Assembly: GCA_016617855.1 (NCBI GenBank)
Contig: JAECUM010001725.1
Span: 1 to 64,000 of the forward strand
Direction: 5' to 3'
DNA: 64,000 nt
DNA from: Megalonaias nervosa
Lineage: Eukaryota; Mollusca; Bivalvia; Unionida; Unionidae
The translations under genes and the position numbers were made by a program. The notes below the pieces were generated by a model. The model was given only the letters and a program-made list of their open reading frames with translations, was not told where the DNA came from and made no database searches. Numbering within the stretch: position 1 is the first letter of the stretch; each line of letters opens with the position of its first letter. Shown here one piece after another: positions 1-12,305 of this stretch.

Positions 1-852
1 TTTAGTGTTTTAGAACATCAAAACATCTGTTCTAGATGTTAACTATTTTGACAGCTAATTTGGTTGGACTGCATTCTGCTGAGATTAATTGACCTACTGC
101 TTTTGCATTGTTTATTAGGCAAAACATATCAGATAAATGATCTCAGGCACTTGGGCATCTTGTTTTAGCAATGTCAGAGCATGCTTTCATGTACTAATGC
201 AGTGAACATGAGAAGACACATGCTTTCAAGACCTGAGTACAACTTTGTACTTTGATATAGTATTTAACCATTATTATATTGAAATAATATTATGTGGTGG
301 GGTCTTGGGTTTGTCTACATCCAGAGTTTACTGTACCATGTTTGCTGAATATAACATGTATCTAACTTCAAACAGGTTACTTTTGATACACAGTAGAATA
401 ATACCAACCAGTCTGGTAATTCGTCACACTGCCCATGTAAAATAACACACCGGAAAATCAAATATGATTACACAATAACAGCTTATTCCATAATCTGCTA
501 CACCATGCATTATAGGACAGAATATCTGAGTCAGCACCTTTTGTAGTTGTGAATTATACATGGATAAGTAAACACAGAAGCATATATTTATTTGCTTTTA
601 TGCTGAAGGTCAGCACCTCTTACCAAACAGAACCACTTACTGCTAGAGTCTTCTTTTTAATTCTGGATTCAGTTCAGTATATATTGAACTAGCAGAGGAC
701 AAAAATAATGCTTAATGTAAGGTACATTTTGTGTCTGTAGCTAACCAAATTACTGCTGGTAGATAGAATTTAGAAGTTGTAAATGGTTCAGTGAGATAAC
801 TGGTGCAAACCCTCTATTGTTGTATACTCATATAATCAATTTTGTCATTTAG
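1..852. other. intron sequence, left edge
   Basis: AT-rich sequence upstream of the first visible MTF1 exon. It ends in a T-rich tract and AG acceptor at 851-852. I see no coding exon, RNA gene or recognisable repeat in it. Earlier exons, including those for zinc fingers 1 to 4, must lie to the left of the window. Confidence 0.6.
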
Positions 853-926
853 GTGTGAGGAAGATGGCTGTGGGAAGAAATTTATGGCTAGTCACCACCT
901 TAAAACTCATAAACGAACACACACAG
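853..926 (+). CDS. MTF1: MTF1 exon encoding zinc finger 5
   Basis: Partial coding exon of a C2H2 zinc-finger transcription factor that I identify as metal-responsive transcription factor 1, the zinc sensor that activates metallothionein and other metal-stress genes from metal response elements. In the frame starting at 854 it reads [19 protein letters not shown] followed by KRTHTG: a full C2H2 finger with the C-x4-C pair, two histidines and the start of a TGEKP-type linker. The ASHHLKTH helix and GCGK core match finger 5 of animal MTF1. An AG acceptor lies at 851-852 and a GT donor at 927. The first base completes a codon from the previous exon and the last base opens a glycine codon finished in the 10,532 exon. 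The call rests on family resemblance in fingers 5 and 6. Confidence 0.88.
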
Positions 927-1467
927 GTAACAGCATTAGCTTTCATTTGTTCACATAATTCCATATTTAGACTCAACATTATTGTTAGTTCAGAGATTAC
1001 AGATGTCTTTATTTTGCATGGATTATTTTACCCAAAAATTATGTTCAAGCAAGTCTATAGCAAATTAACCTTTGTCCACACATATTGCCTTCCAAACTCT
1101 ATGGAAATGCTTGTGTTTTGAAACCTTTTCTTTTGGAGAGATTTCTTGAAACAAAACGTATGAGGAAATTTTCTTCTGAAAGTTTTCCTTCCTGTATCAT
1201 CTTACTAATATATTCACATTTGGTTTTATTTCTTTGTAACATAAATAACTAAAATGACTTATTGTCTCTATCCCCCCTCAAGCCCCTCAGATGAATTGTT
1301 TATATGATGCAGTTAAATAGGTAATGCTTTAACATCGGTGATGTGGTGTTCTCTTCCTGTACATTTGTCTCTCTGCCCATTTGTTTGTCCCTTCACCTCT
1401 CTGCCCAGAACTGATCACCTAAACCAATGGATGTAATTTTCATCAGCATAGTGTTCTTGTCCATATA
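927..1467. other. intron, no feature
   Basis: Start of a 9.6 kb MTF1 intron. The donor is GTAACA. The stretch is AT-rich and I see no gene or structured repeat before the transposon at 1468. Confidence 0.6.
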
Positions 1468-3451
1468 CAGTGTGACCCCGCTATAGCACGCTCTATTATA
1501 AAATGAATTTGGATATAACACAGTCATGGTGTGGCTCCCGAAATTTCATATACATGTATTTTTCACGTACACGAAAAAAGTTTGTTATCATTTAAGGGAA
1601 GAGATCACATATGAATACAAGACGATCGTGGCGTGGCTCATGAAATTTTATATGCATTTTTCTTGTACATGAAAAAATAATGTTTTCTTCTTAAAAGTAT
1701 GAAAAATAACGTGTAAACAGTTTATTCAGGAATCGCGCTGGGCTTCGCCAATGTCGCAAGTTGTGATATTTTTTTTTCCTTATTGGCGGCAAAATACACC
1801 ATCTGTCGATTTTTTTTATTGGCGACATTGTTGGCTGTTTAAACTTGTATATACAACCATCGGTTTGGAGTGGAGAAATTTAGAGGCCCCATGAAAGGAA
1901 GCTGCAAATTCAATATAAAAAGCACTGAAATTTATCTATTGTTACATAAACAAATTCTTTTTCCATATTGACAAACCATCTTAACAGTGCATTGTTATAT
2001 CATAATCCGCTTATGTTGACATCTAGCATGAGTACTGTATGTTTTGAGATATCCGTTTTTTTTCTTCTTCAAATTTACATTTCTGGTAGCGGAGATCAAT
2101 CGGACAAGGCATTATCTCATAATCTATCTTTCGTTGGATTTTCGGTAGCTTGCTAGTAACTAATATATTTACATAGACTAACATTTGTATGTGGATGGTA
2201 AGTAAAATTCCTCTTCTTTTCACTCAGAATTAAATCCTTCAGAACAGTCACATTTTCTGTAGTAATCCCTGTCATCAGACAAGAACACCTGTGTCTCTAT
2301 TGTCGATTTACCCTTTCTTTAAATTTCTGACGCATGTGTGGAAGGCAGCATCACTCCATTACCACAAATGCAAAAAAAAAAAGCAAGCTCTCACTTGTCT
2401 ATTCAGCAGGCAGGGAGGAACATAATTACAATTGACCATACACGGCCAATTCATTTAAAACAAATGTACCCAGATAAAATAGTAGCTGAAGTTTCAAAGA
2501 AAACATTACCTTTGAAGCACCGATTGCAATGAAAACCTACTAAGCAAATGGGAAAAAGTCAGTCTCAATCATGCAGTACAATTTTTGATGTTGCCGCCAC
2601 AATAAGAAATGGGCATTTGTTTGGTTCTCCAAAGCTGTCCTTTAGTGGCGACTTCAATAACACATGTACCCTTCATCAAAGAAAGCCAACTACAATCTTC
2701 AATAAAAACGAACCTTTCTTCAAAGGAAGTCAGTACTGAACTTGAATAAAAGCAATGAAATCTGATGGATTGTTTCAGTTTCCAACGTGACTGAACACTT
2801 TTACTGTGCTGTGAAAGTTTCCTTTTTACAGGAAAAAAGTTTATGCTTACGAACTCTACCGACGGCGCTTAAGACGCAGACTTTTACCAACTTGGGACAT
2901 ACTGAAAAGTAAACGTGCTTCATCATTCGTTATGTGATTGTACTATTTTTTTTTTCCCACTGAATACAGACCTATATGACCTGTAACAAAATGATTGAAT
3001 ATTTTAAATCTGTGTGTGTGCATATTTTCGATGGAATTACTTGTATTGTGGATTCAGTGTATGTGACATGATTCGTGGGTGAGTACACGGTGTTGATCCT
3101 TTATTCATTACTCTACATTAGACATGTATATATAAACAGTATACCCGTATATGAACCAATGCATGTTTCTCTGAATAAAGTAAAATATTATATATGCCTT
3201 CTCTGTTTTCACTACAGGTGTATTTCTCATTTAATATGCATCGATTTAAGATGATAACTGTGCCAATGAAGCATGTATTTTGCGCCCGCATTTATTACCT
3301 ACCCCCCTCCCTCCCCCCCCTCCCCCGGCACATTTTTTTGGGTACATGCATCATTTTCTTAAGCTAAGCTGGTTGCTTATAACACGGTTCGGTCAATAAC
3401 ATGGTCGGGTTCTATGGCTCCCAACTACCGTAGTATAGCAGGGTCACACTG
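1468..3451. mobile_element. non-autonomous TIR DNA transposon, copy 1
   Basis: The element begins CAGTGTGACCCCGCTATA and ends with the near-perfect reverse complement (TATAGCAGGGTCACACTG). TA dinucleotides flank it at 1466-1467 and 3452-3453. TA target duplication and a CAGT start are typical of Tc1/mariner superfamily elements, including pogo/Tigger types. At 1,984 bp it could hold a gene, but only short unrelated open frames (for example 2338-2532 and 2548-2739) are present and no transposase motif is visible, so it is probably non-autonomous. A second copy lies at 6574-8163 and a truncated third at 25,229. It sits inside the first MTF1 intron. Confidence 0.8.
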
Positions 3452-3799
3452 TACTTGTCATGTGGATATGCGTTTTGGCTCCCTCCCCTGGGGTTTTTGG
3501 GAAGGTTGAAAGGTCAATTATGGGAAAAAATTAATACATTGACATTTCCCAGATTTGAACTATTTTGTACATCAAAATGAAAAGCTATACATTTTTGCAA
3601 TGTCTGTAATGTGGCTTATATTGAGCTTAGTAAACAGTCACAACACCACTAACAGTATTTCAAAGTCAGTCCAAACATTGAAACTCAGTCCTTACTAAGA
3701 TTTTTAGCAAAGAAACTGAAGTTGAGATGGTTTAGTTGACACTGGCTGTCTTTTTATTAGCATGAAAAACTTAAGATATACATAACACTACTAAACATT
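3452..3799. other. intron, no feature
   Basis: AT-rich intron between the transposon and a SINE. Nothing recognisable. Confidence 0.5.
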
Positions 3800-4123
3800 T
3801 CTCCAGTGGCCTAAGTGGTTGCCTGAGATGCAGGAGGTCATGGGTTCGAACCCTGGCCTAGTCATACAAAAGACATAAAAATGGTACTAACAGCTGCCTT
3901 GCTTGGTGCTCAGCATTAAGAGGTTAGTGTTAGAACTGGTCACCCTGGTGTGAGGATAATGTGACAGGGTGGAACATGATGCTAAATGTCTGCAGCATAA
4001 TGCCCCAGTGCTAGACATCACTATAAACTGCCACACTGCAGACATAATAGAGATATGGATAAACATTTTAAAGCTGTGTTAAAAATCTAAATCACCAAGA
4101 GAGAGAGAGAGAGAGAGAGATGA
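3800..4123 (+). mobile_element. tRNA-derived SINE, family 1, copy a
   Basis: The head shows an RNA polymerase III A-box-like stretch (gtggcctaagtggttgcc) and a B box (gggttcgaaccc). A conserved body follows (actaacagctgcctt, aagaggttagtgtta, cactataaactgccacactgcagac), then a tail of aaaatctaaatcacc and a (GA)n tract. Three further copies with the same body occur at 41,475, 43,708 and 47,301, which shows this is a dispersed family and not a tRNA gene. This copy has decayed A-box bases. Confidence 0.8.
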
Positions 4124-5085
4124 CTAAAACTAAATCCATGTACTGATGTCTCAAGCTGAAACAAATTCCTCATTGAACAGTATGACTTGGTTAAGTATGT
4201 GTATTGTTTTGATTTTAAATGCTCTTTTTCTTTAGGTACATATGAAATCAAAAAATATGGATACCTTTATATGCTAGAGTCAAATTTTAGGGCGTAGTGA
4301 CTTTTATTCCCTGCCAGATTAAGGCAAAGTGGTGGGAAATAGGAAGAGAGGTCAACGTTTCCAATTTTCAGAACAGTGACTTAAAACATGCTTTTCTGTA
4401 TATTTGAGGCAACTAATATAAAAGAAATACATGTACTCATTAAACTTTATGAAAATATTAACATTTTTCATAGTTGATTCCACAAAATTGTTGTTTAGCC
4501 TTGTTTTTGCAAAAGATCAGCCTAGAAAGGTCTGCAGAGTAATCAGGCTACATGGAGTCTCACTCCTTCAAACCTCATGTTTCAGTATTTCATCAGGAAT
4601 GTCATAGATTGGAACCTAATTGTGGATGTAATGATTAAATTGACAAAACAATTGGACAGAAAGCATGAAAACACTTATGTTTAAACAGTTTTCTATTGCA
4701 CTTTGAGCAGAAAACAGATAATAAATTTGGTATTGAACTGAAAATGCAAAAGATTTAAGTGGTTTACAAGGAGGGGTGTGTGTGTGACATTGACTCTTGA
4801 CCAGCAAAGCTAAGATTTTCTTTTTTACTGCATATATGGGTGAAATTACAGACACTGGCGCAACTATTCTTCCTGAATGCCCCCTAGTGTTGACTCCGCT
4901 TTTGGTTATAAGATAAGCACATAATTGACAGAGATGCTGTGTTTTGTGTGAGTCTATGTGTAATACTGATTTTTTTTCTTTCAATATTGATATTCTACAG
5001 CTTTTAAAAAAAAAAAAAAAAAATTTAATTGAAGAGATAACAAGATTCTCTCAGTTATACAACACTGTAAATGACAAACTCAAAT
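4124..5085. other. intron, no feature
   Basis: AT-rich intron with an A-run near 5006-5022. The minus-strand open frame at 4616-4984 has no recognisable domain and is taken as chance. Confidence 0.5.
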
Positions 5086-6136
5086 AACAGGCCAGATGAG
5101 TAAAGTTAAATTTGAGAACAGGCCAGATGAGTAAAGTTAAATTTGGGAACAGGCCAGATGAGTAAAGTTAAATTTGAGAACAGGCCAGATGAGTAAAGTT
5201 AAATTTGAGAACAGGCCAGGTGAATAACGTTAAATCTGAGAAAGGCCAGATGAGTAAAGTTAAGTTTGAGAACAGGCCAGATGAGTAAAGTTAAATTTGA
5301 GAATAGGCCAGATGAGTGAAGTTAAATTTGAGAACAGGCCAGATGAGTAAAGTTAAATTTGATAACAGGTCAGATGAGTAAAGTTAAATTTGTGAACAGG
5401 CCAGATGAGTGAAGTTAAATTTGAGAACAGGCCAGATGAGTAAAGTTAAATTTGAGAACAGACCAGATAAGTAAAGTTAAATTTGGGAACAGGCCGGATG
5501 AGTAAAGTTAAATTTGAGAACAGGCCAGATGAGTAAAGTTAAATTTCAGAACAGGCCAGATGAGTAAAGTTAAATTTCAGAACAGGTCAGATGAGTAAAG
5601 TTAAATTTGAGAACAGGCTGGATGAGTAGTTAAATTTGAGAACAGGCCAGATGAGTGAAGTTAAATTTGAGAACAGGCCAGATGAGTAAAGTTAAATTTG
5701 AGAACAGGCTAGATGAGTAAAGTTAAATTTTGGAACAGGTCAGATGAGTAGTTAAATTTGAGAACAGGCCAGATGAGTAAAGTTAAATTTGGGAAGAGGC
5801 CAGATGAGTAAAGTTAAATTTGGGAACAGGCCAGGTGAATAAAGTTAAATTTGGAAAGAGGCCAGATGAGTAAAGTTAAGTTTGAGAACAGGCCGGATGA
5901 ATAAAGTTAAATTTGAGAACAGGCTAGATGAGTAAAGTTAAAATTTGGGAACAGGCCAGATGAGTAAAGTTAAGTTTGAGAACAGGCCAGATGAGTAAAG
6001 TTAAATTTGGGAACAGGTCAGATGAGTAAAGTTAAATTTGAGAACTGGCCAGTTAGTAGTTAAATTTGAGAACAGGCCAGATGAGTAAAGTTAAATTTGA
6101 GAACAGGCCAGATGAATAAAGTTAAATATGAGAACC
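5086..6136. repeat. 31-bp minisatellite
   Basis: About 34 tandem copies of a 31-bp unit whose core is acaggccagatgagtaaag followed by ttaaatttgag. Units differ by point changes (agg/aga, gag/ggg/cag). A few are shortened, for example those reading gatgagtagttaaattt near 5622, 5748 and 6055. There are no unique spacers and no coding frame. Confidence 0.95.
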
Positions 6137-6573
6137 AAGTGCAGATACACCGGTAATCTTATGTATTTATGGAACTAGTTAATGTTCATGTGTGATGTTA
6201 CATAACAACTTAATTTACTCATAGGAGTAAGTTGTTTAAGATATAGCTCAGAAAATACAAACAAATATTTTGAAAGTTTTTTTTTCTCTTTCATTAAATT
6301 TTCTTACTGTTACAATATGAGTTCAGAAAATTTAAACTCAGAACTTTGGCAGTGATAGATTGAATTGTACTACAAGTGAGTTTCCACTAAGACATTAGAT
6401 GTAATGTCAGAATCACAGAAAATCTTAGTTAATGATAATGACATTTATACCTAATATGTTATGTACAAGATTTTGATGAATCAGTGATTAGAGGTTTAAC
6501 AGTAAAGCCTGTAAGAATATTCTCTTTTTTAATAGCAATTTGTTGTATTGTTACCATCCCTATTACTGCAGTA
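6137..6573. other. intron, no feature
   Basis: AT-rich stretch between the minisatellite and the next transposon. Nothing recognisable. Confidence 0.5.
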
Positions 6574-8163
6574 CAGTGTGACCCTGCTTGTAGCATGCTC
6601 TGTTGTAACACAGATTCAGAGATAATGGTGTTTTCCCAAATTTTCATTTACTGGAAATTTTTATACACACATTTTTTTTTTTTTAAGTAAGAGAAATAAT
6701 ATATAAAAAATTTATTATCAATTTGGGGAAGAGATCGCATATGAATTCAAATATAAGACGATTGTGGTATGGCTCCTGAAATTTCATATTACATGTATTT
6801 TTCTTGTTCATGAAAAAATTAATTTTCCTTACAAGTACAAAAAATAACATGTAAGAAGTTTATCACCATTTTGGGGATGAGATTGCATATGAGATCAATT
6901 ATAACACAATTGTTGCAAGACTCCTGAAATTTTAAAAAATTTCACCAAGTTCTTTAAGTTTTGTGTCAAAATAAACATTATTAGAAATACAATTATCTGA
7001 ACCACTGGCTGGACCATTTGAGAAGTTTGATCTTAGTTGTTGAAAGATGTCAGATCATAAGTGTTAATCTTACTTTTGAGTTATCCATTAAGTCTTCTTT
7101 GTGTTCAGTGTATTCTGTGTACAGTTGTTGCTCAAACAATAGATGATGTATGTTTGTTCTATATACTGCATACACAACCAATTGCGAAGCAATATGGTGG
7201 TTGATAAAAGATTCTAACCTGAATTTACAAATCCATTAATTTAAGTACATTTCTAATCATCAAAGTCAGTCACAGAGCTAAAACTTTTTCATATTATTGG
7301 GCAGATTTGTAAACATCAAAAACAAAAGCCATTAACACATGTACATTGCTGGCAGTGTTGTTAGGCACAGTCAGTTGACCAGTGAATAATGTCATCCAAT
7401 ATGAAAATGCCTCCATTGTTGATTGAAAATTATTTTTGCTGTAGTTGTTCAAATGAATAGGTGTAAAAGTGTCAGTTAGTGGACATTTGCAATGGATAAT
7501 GGAACAAGGAAATATAAAGCTTTTACTGGTTGTTGTTGCTGTAGGGTTTAACGCCATTTTTCAGCACAAGACAGGCCATACATGGCGGGCAGTATAAACA
7601 GTGGAGGATAAACCCGGGAAAACCCCGGAAAGAACCACTGACCCATGAGAAGCTATTGGCAAGCTTTCTCACATACCCACATATTTACCTTAATACTTAC
7701 TGAGATGTAAATATGCTTCGTCTTTCCTTATGCAGTTTTGCTATTATTTTTTTTCCACTGAATTCAGACATATAATGATCTGGGACAAAATTATTGAATA
7801 TTTTAAATCTGTATACATATTTTTGAGGGTAAGTACACGGTGCTGATACCCTTCAAACCATATATTAGACATGTATACATGTATATGTACTAATGTTTTG
7901 TTCTCTGAATAAAGTACAACATAAATGCAATCTCTTTAGTTTCATTGCATGTGTATTTCTTATTGAATATGCATTGATTTAAGATGGTAATTGTACTAAT
8001 GAAGCACATAGTTTTGTGCACACTTTATTCCCCCTCCTCCTGCCATTGTTTTTGGTGCATGCATCATTTTCTTCAACTGACTTGGTTGGATATGACATGG
8101 TTTAGGGCATGATATGGTCAGGTTTTATGGACCCTGACCATTACGTTAAAGTGGGTCACACTG
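6574..8163. mobile_element. non-autonomous TIR DNA transposon, copy 2
   Basis: Same family as 1468-3451. It starts CAGTGTGACCCTGCTTGTAG and ends GTGGGTCACACTG, with TA on both sides (6572-6573 and 8164-8165). The right third (about 7690 to 8163) aligns by eye with 2890 to 3451, including the tgaatattttaaatctgt and agtacacggtg stretches. The middle has diverged and carries an inverted SINE fragment at about 7530-7690. No transposase motif is visible. Confidence 0.75.
7530..7692 (-). mobile_element. tRNA-derived SINE, family 2, inverted 3' fragment
   Basis: Reads as the reverse complement of the body of the SINE at 33,974. Shared pieces are ttaacgccatttttcagca, ggccatacatggcgg, aaaccccggaaagaaccac and aagctttctcacataccc. 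The tRNA-like head is missing. It is nested in the DNA transposon at 6574-8163. Confidence 0.7.
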
Positions 8164-9169
8164 TACATACATGGTGCAACTTGAGAACTACCATATATAC
8201 TCATTTATAAGCTGAATCCAACTGCAAACAACATTTTCTCTGTCCTGCTGTTGCATACTGAGCTTGGATGCCATGATCTATGTTGTTCTACTGATTACAC
8301 CTAACCAACTGTATAGACCCAGATCTGCTGGCACATTATATGCTGGCAGATCTGGATTTGTACAGTTTGCAGTAGGACTAGATCTATAAGAATGTAAAAT
8401 TCAGTTTATTATTCAAATTATTGACACTTGCAGGTAGATAAATTTGTTATATTTTTATGTCAGATTTCGGATTCACTATTTTTTGTGAGCTACCAGTTTT
8501 GGTTGATTTTATCACCCAGCAAAGAATGGAGAAAGAATAAGGTCCTTTCAGAATCCACAAATTTAATGATCAATGAAAATGTACTTTTTGAAAAGCCAAA
8601 ACATATTTATACCTTTATTCACATTATGCAAGGAAATGTACATTCACTATTACAGAGCAAATACTACTGGTAAGCAGTAATCTACATTGGCAAAAGCAAG
8701 TTCATCATTATTTACTCACATAATAATTGACAAATGTATGTATTGTAACACATATGGTAATATTACAGTATTTCTCTCAAGACCTGGTAGCTCTCCTTTG
8801 TTTATTATCAGACTAAGATAACCTTGTCAGATATTTTCCAAAAATTATGGGAAAACAGTGGATGGGTGTGGAGCTACCTTTAGGTAAAGGTCTATCAGTT
8901 GTTAAATAGGATAGTGATCTAATGTGTAGTAATCCTTCAAAATTAATTTCTCAACATTGAGACAGAGAAATCTAGCCATTTTGCTAATCTGTCTTTTCCT
9001 ATCTGAGTCTGGTTGTCTCAGTCAGGTCATCTCAGTTATGGTGCTGTTCTCTAGGAACCACTTTTAAAAAGAAGAAACACTTGTTGTTTTCTGCTGTGCC
9101 TTATGAAGTTGTTCTAAAATCAAAGAACAACAATAGATACATAACACAAAAAACACATTTAGCAACTTA
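8164..9169. other. intron, no feature
   Basis: AT-rich intron. The open frame 8428-8673 has no recognisable domain. A short imperfect hairpin around agatctgctggca occurs near 8320-8355. No gene is supported. Confidence 0.45.
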
Positions 9170-10245
9170 AGGTCTCTCCAACTTCGAGAACATGCCACAT
9201 GCAACATTTTGAGAGAGATGGACATACACGCACAAGTTGAGCTGTTTGGTTTTATGCTAGAAACTGTAGTTCATTTCACACAGCATGGTGAATTTTATCC
9301 TATCTGTTGGCCTTGATGCAGGAAATTTTCAGGTCAGTGCCATTAAATGTAGCTAAAAGTACCTAATAAGTTTTAAATATTTCATTTGAAACAAATTAGA
9401 TACTGTTAGCTACATTTAATGATGCTGACCTGAAAATTACTGAGTTACAGATAGGATACAATTTGCAGTGCTGTGTGGAATGATCTGTGACAGAAAATAC
9501 TGTTCCAGGCACAAAGACTATACACATCACTGATTCCAACAAAGAAACATCCGAATTCTTTCAGGGGCTACCACAAAGACCACAACATCAAGAAATGTGT
9601 TAAATATAGACCTGTATTCTTCAAACTTTGTCAAACACCCCCAAACAGTGCCATCTGAATAAAACTTTTTTAAACAAATGAAAATTCCTATACTTAACAA
9701 TTAGAGTAGTTCATTCATCAGTCCACACACTATTCCACAAGAAGATTTCAATGTAGCATATCAGTACACTAATAATAGCAACACTTGCTATATTTTCACA
9801 AAAGAAAATATTAATTTCCAAGAATATCATGAATTAGATATCTCCTCCTTTGCTACACACTTAGTTAGAACTGTACAGTAGTCTGTACCCATTATTGTAA
9901 TGTATTGTACCATTGCCTACCATAGAACTTTTTCCAAATTAGATCTGATGAAAGTTAAAAGATATCCGTATGAAAGATATTAATTACTTATTGTTATTTT
10001 CATATGGCACCCATCAATTAAATGTGACAATACTGTAATAATATCAGATGGTTTTATGTTTTAATTTTCTTGTGCATAGAACTTGTTTACTCAGGGGTCT
10101 GTCTCTCCACAAGAAATATCCCTGTGGAGAGACAAATAATGTAACCCTGTGACGGGGATTTCCTTGTCTTGGTGCAAACCCCAACATAGAATCGCTCAAT
10201 TTCATATGTGATGATTTAGGCCGTAGGAAACCATCTCTCAATGCA
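9170..10245 (+). repeat. dispersed repeat family R, copy 1, with internal hairpin
   Basis: Segments of this stretch recur in reverse complement at about 29,130 to 30,665. Examples are the cttcaaactttgtcaaacac piece (9617), the attagagtagttcattcatc piece (9701) and the gggatttccttgtcttgg piece (10,157). Near its left end, arms at about 9265-9355 and 9405-9495 are inverted copies of each other, around taaatgtagc and tgaaaatt, with a loop of some 50 bases. This looks like a fold-back or terminal-inverted-repeat element. No protein is encoded. Confidence 0.55.
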
Positions 10246-10531
10246 TAACAACTTTCAAGACCAAGACTGACAATACATGTATACTAGAAATGTTGAGATG
10301 AAATATTTGTACATCTGTTTATAATATTTGTATGAAGTTTCCACTACTATGTTACTGCAAATGATTTGTGCACATTTAAAAGCTATGCATGTGCTTAGAT
10401 ATGATTTCTAATCTTGAAAGTCTTGAGTATATTACTAAAATAAGAATGTATGTATTACAGGCTTGAATATCTACACCACAAAAACCCCCAAATTAATACT
10501 TAATTTTATAAAACATTAAATGTAATTTCAG
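10246..10531. other. intron end and splice acceptor
   Basis: AT-rich sequence running into the acceptor atttcag at 10,525-10,531, which precedes the zinc finger 6 exon. No other feature. Confidence 0.6.
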
Positions 10532-10629
10532 GGGAAAAGCCCTACTCGTGTCATGAAGATGGTTGCCAAAGAGCATTTTCTACCCAGTATAGTTTGAAGT
10601 CCCATCAGCATAGACATGAAAAAAAAAAG
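10532..10629 (+). CDS. MTF1: MTF1 exon encoding zinc finger 6
   Basis: The first two bases complete the glycine codon left open at 926. The exon then reads EKPYSCHEDGCQRAFSTQYS, followed by LKSHQHRHEKKK: linker, C-x4-C pair and two histidines of a C2H2 finger. The FSTQYSLKSH helix is the signature of MTF1 finger 6, which supports the identification made from finger 5. The acceptor AG is at 10,530-10,531 and the donor GTAAAA at 10,630. The exon ends in phase 0 after three lysines. In the family this finger closes the DNA-binding domain and the acidic activation domain follows. Confidence 0.9.
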
Positions 10630-12045
10630 GTAAAACAAATTGTCCACAGAAAGTATGGTAAAACACCTTTTCATTTAAAGGATTAATAAGGACTCTCAGA
10701 AATGTGTTGTTTGTGAAATGTACAGCTTTAGTGTATTCCAAAACTGAAAACAATTCAAATATTCTGCCAAGTTTGAAAGTTATGTGCATTTAAAACCTGT
10801 CTACCAGTCATCTAGCTTTGCACATCATACTATCCCAAAATCGATCATTGTGTGATGTCATATACACCCATTACACAGTCTAATATTTAGAATTTTTAAA
10901 AAATTAATTTTGAAGGACTATTTGGATTTTTCCTTCAGTATTTCTTTTTTAATTAATTATATCTATAAATTGAAATTGCAAAAAACTCTTTAGCTGATGA
11001 TAAATTTTAAAAAAAATTGTTGCCAGAAAGTGAATTTTGCATTGCAATTTAAAAATTGAAATTTAAAGGTATATGTTGTTGCATTGATTTTAATCAAAAT
11101 TATCTAGCAGTATAGGTATCTATACATTATAAAAGTATTCATTTCATCAGATGGATCACAAAAACTCTGATTTTATTTTCATTAAAATTTACCTGTTCAA
11201 AATTATTACTTTTAAAATTAGTATTTAAGCATTTAAATTATAGTCTTTTAAACAATCTTATAGCAAGGGGACAATTCAAGTAAAATGCCTAAAGAAATAA
11301 TTAAAAGACATCTAAATTTTGCAGAACAATTTTTTTTTAAGCATTTAGTTCAACATCGTTCATGAATTTCACTGGCCGTAAGTACAGTCCATGTTGTTTG
11401 ATGGTGAATTCAGTCAATAGAAACTATACTGTTGGTTCAAGTTTTAGATGTTCCTTGCACATTTGAAATGATAGTACATGTTACTATGAGAACACTCAGA
11501 TGATCAAATGCATCCTAAACCAGTCTTGGTCACTAAACCATTTGTCATACATTATGATTAACATCTTGATGATAAGGATTCAAACATGTAGATTAAATTT
11601 TGTTTTTTGCAGTGCTCATAAAATACCCCATCTAATTTAAAATAGTATAGTTAATTCCAAACCAAGGCAGAAAATATGCAAGTTATTAGATTCATATACA
11701 CCTAATATATTTGGAAAGGTTCAGGTATATTGAAGGGAGTATATAACACCACAGAATATGATTCCACATGGGTAATATCTGGGACCCAAGAATTTTCTAT
11801 GAGATGAAATATTTGCAATATTTGAACTTCCATAAATTTTTTATTTATTGGAATTTTTTAATTCTTTTCTTAGTTATGTAAATCAATGATCAAAGTCTTT
11901 CATTCTTTTGCAATATGTCAGATCATTTTTTGTTCCTTTAGAACCAAGTAAAAATGACAGCTTTTATGATTATGTCCCTTTTCTCAATAAAACAAATATT
12001 ATCCTTATATGCTTGTCTTATGTGATGGACTTGCATGTGTCATCA
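10630..12045. other. intron, no feature
   Basis: Very AT-rich intron with several (A/T)n runs. The open frames at 10,580-10,789 (minus) and 11,908-12,234 show no domain. No gene supported. Confidence 0.5.
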
Positions 12046-12305
12046 AAACGGCCCCAAGCAGCAGAGTGGTTTAAGGCACATGCCTTGACAGATCACTCAG
12101 ATCTCACTTCTCTGCCTGGGTTCAAGTCTCAATATAGCCAAAGTGGGTACATAATTAAGCTTGCCAGTAGCTATCCATGGGTCACTAGTTCTTATCCAGG
12201 TATTTCCAGGTTCTTCCTCCACCTGATATACTGACGACCATGTATGGCCTGAAAAATTTGCTGAAAATTGGCATTTAAACCCACAAAAGCAAACCAAATC
12301 CATCA
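12046..12305 (+). mobile_element. tRNA-derived SINE, family 2, old copy
   Basis: A diverged relative of the 33,974 copy. The head resembles a Leu/Ser-type tRNA (gcagcagagtggtttaagg) with a degenerate B box (gggttcaagtct). The body includes aagcttgccagtagctatcc, ttcttcctccacc, gaccatgtatggcct and aaattggcatttaa. The many substitutions point to an old insertion. Confidence 0.7.

Noticed and set aside
5086..6136. CRISPR-like regular array
   Set aside because: Units are contiguous 31-bp copies without unique spacers, in animal DNA; it is a minisatellite. The same applies to the arrays at 22,031, 29,392 and 37,962.
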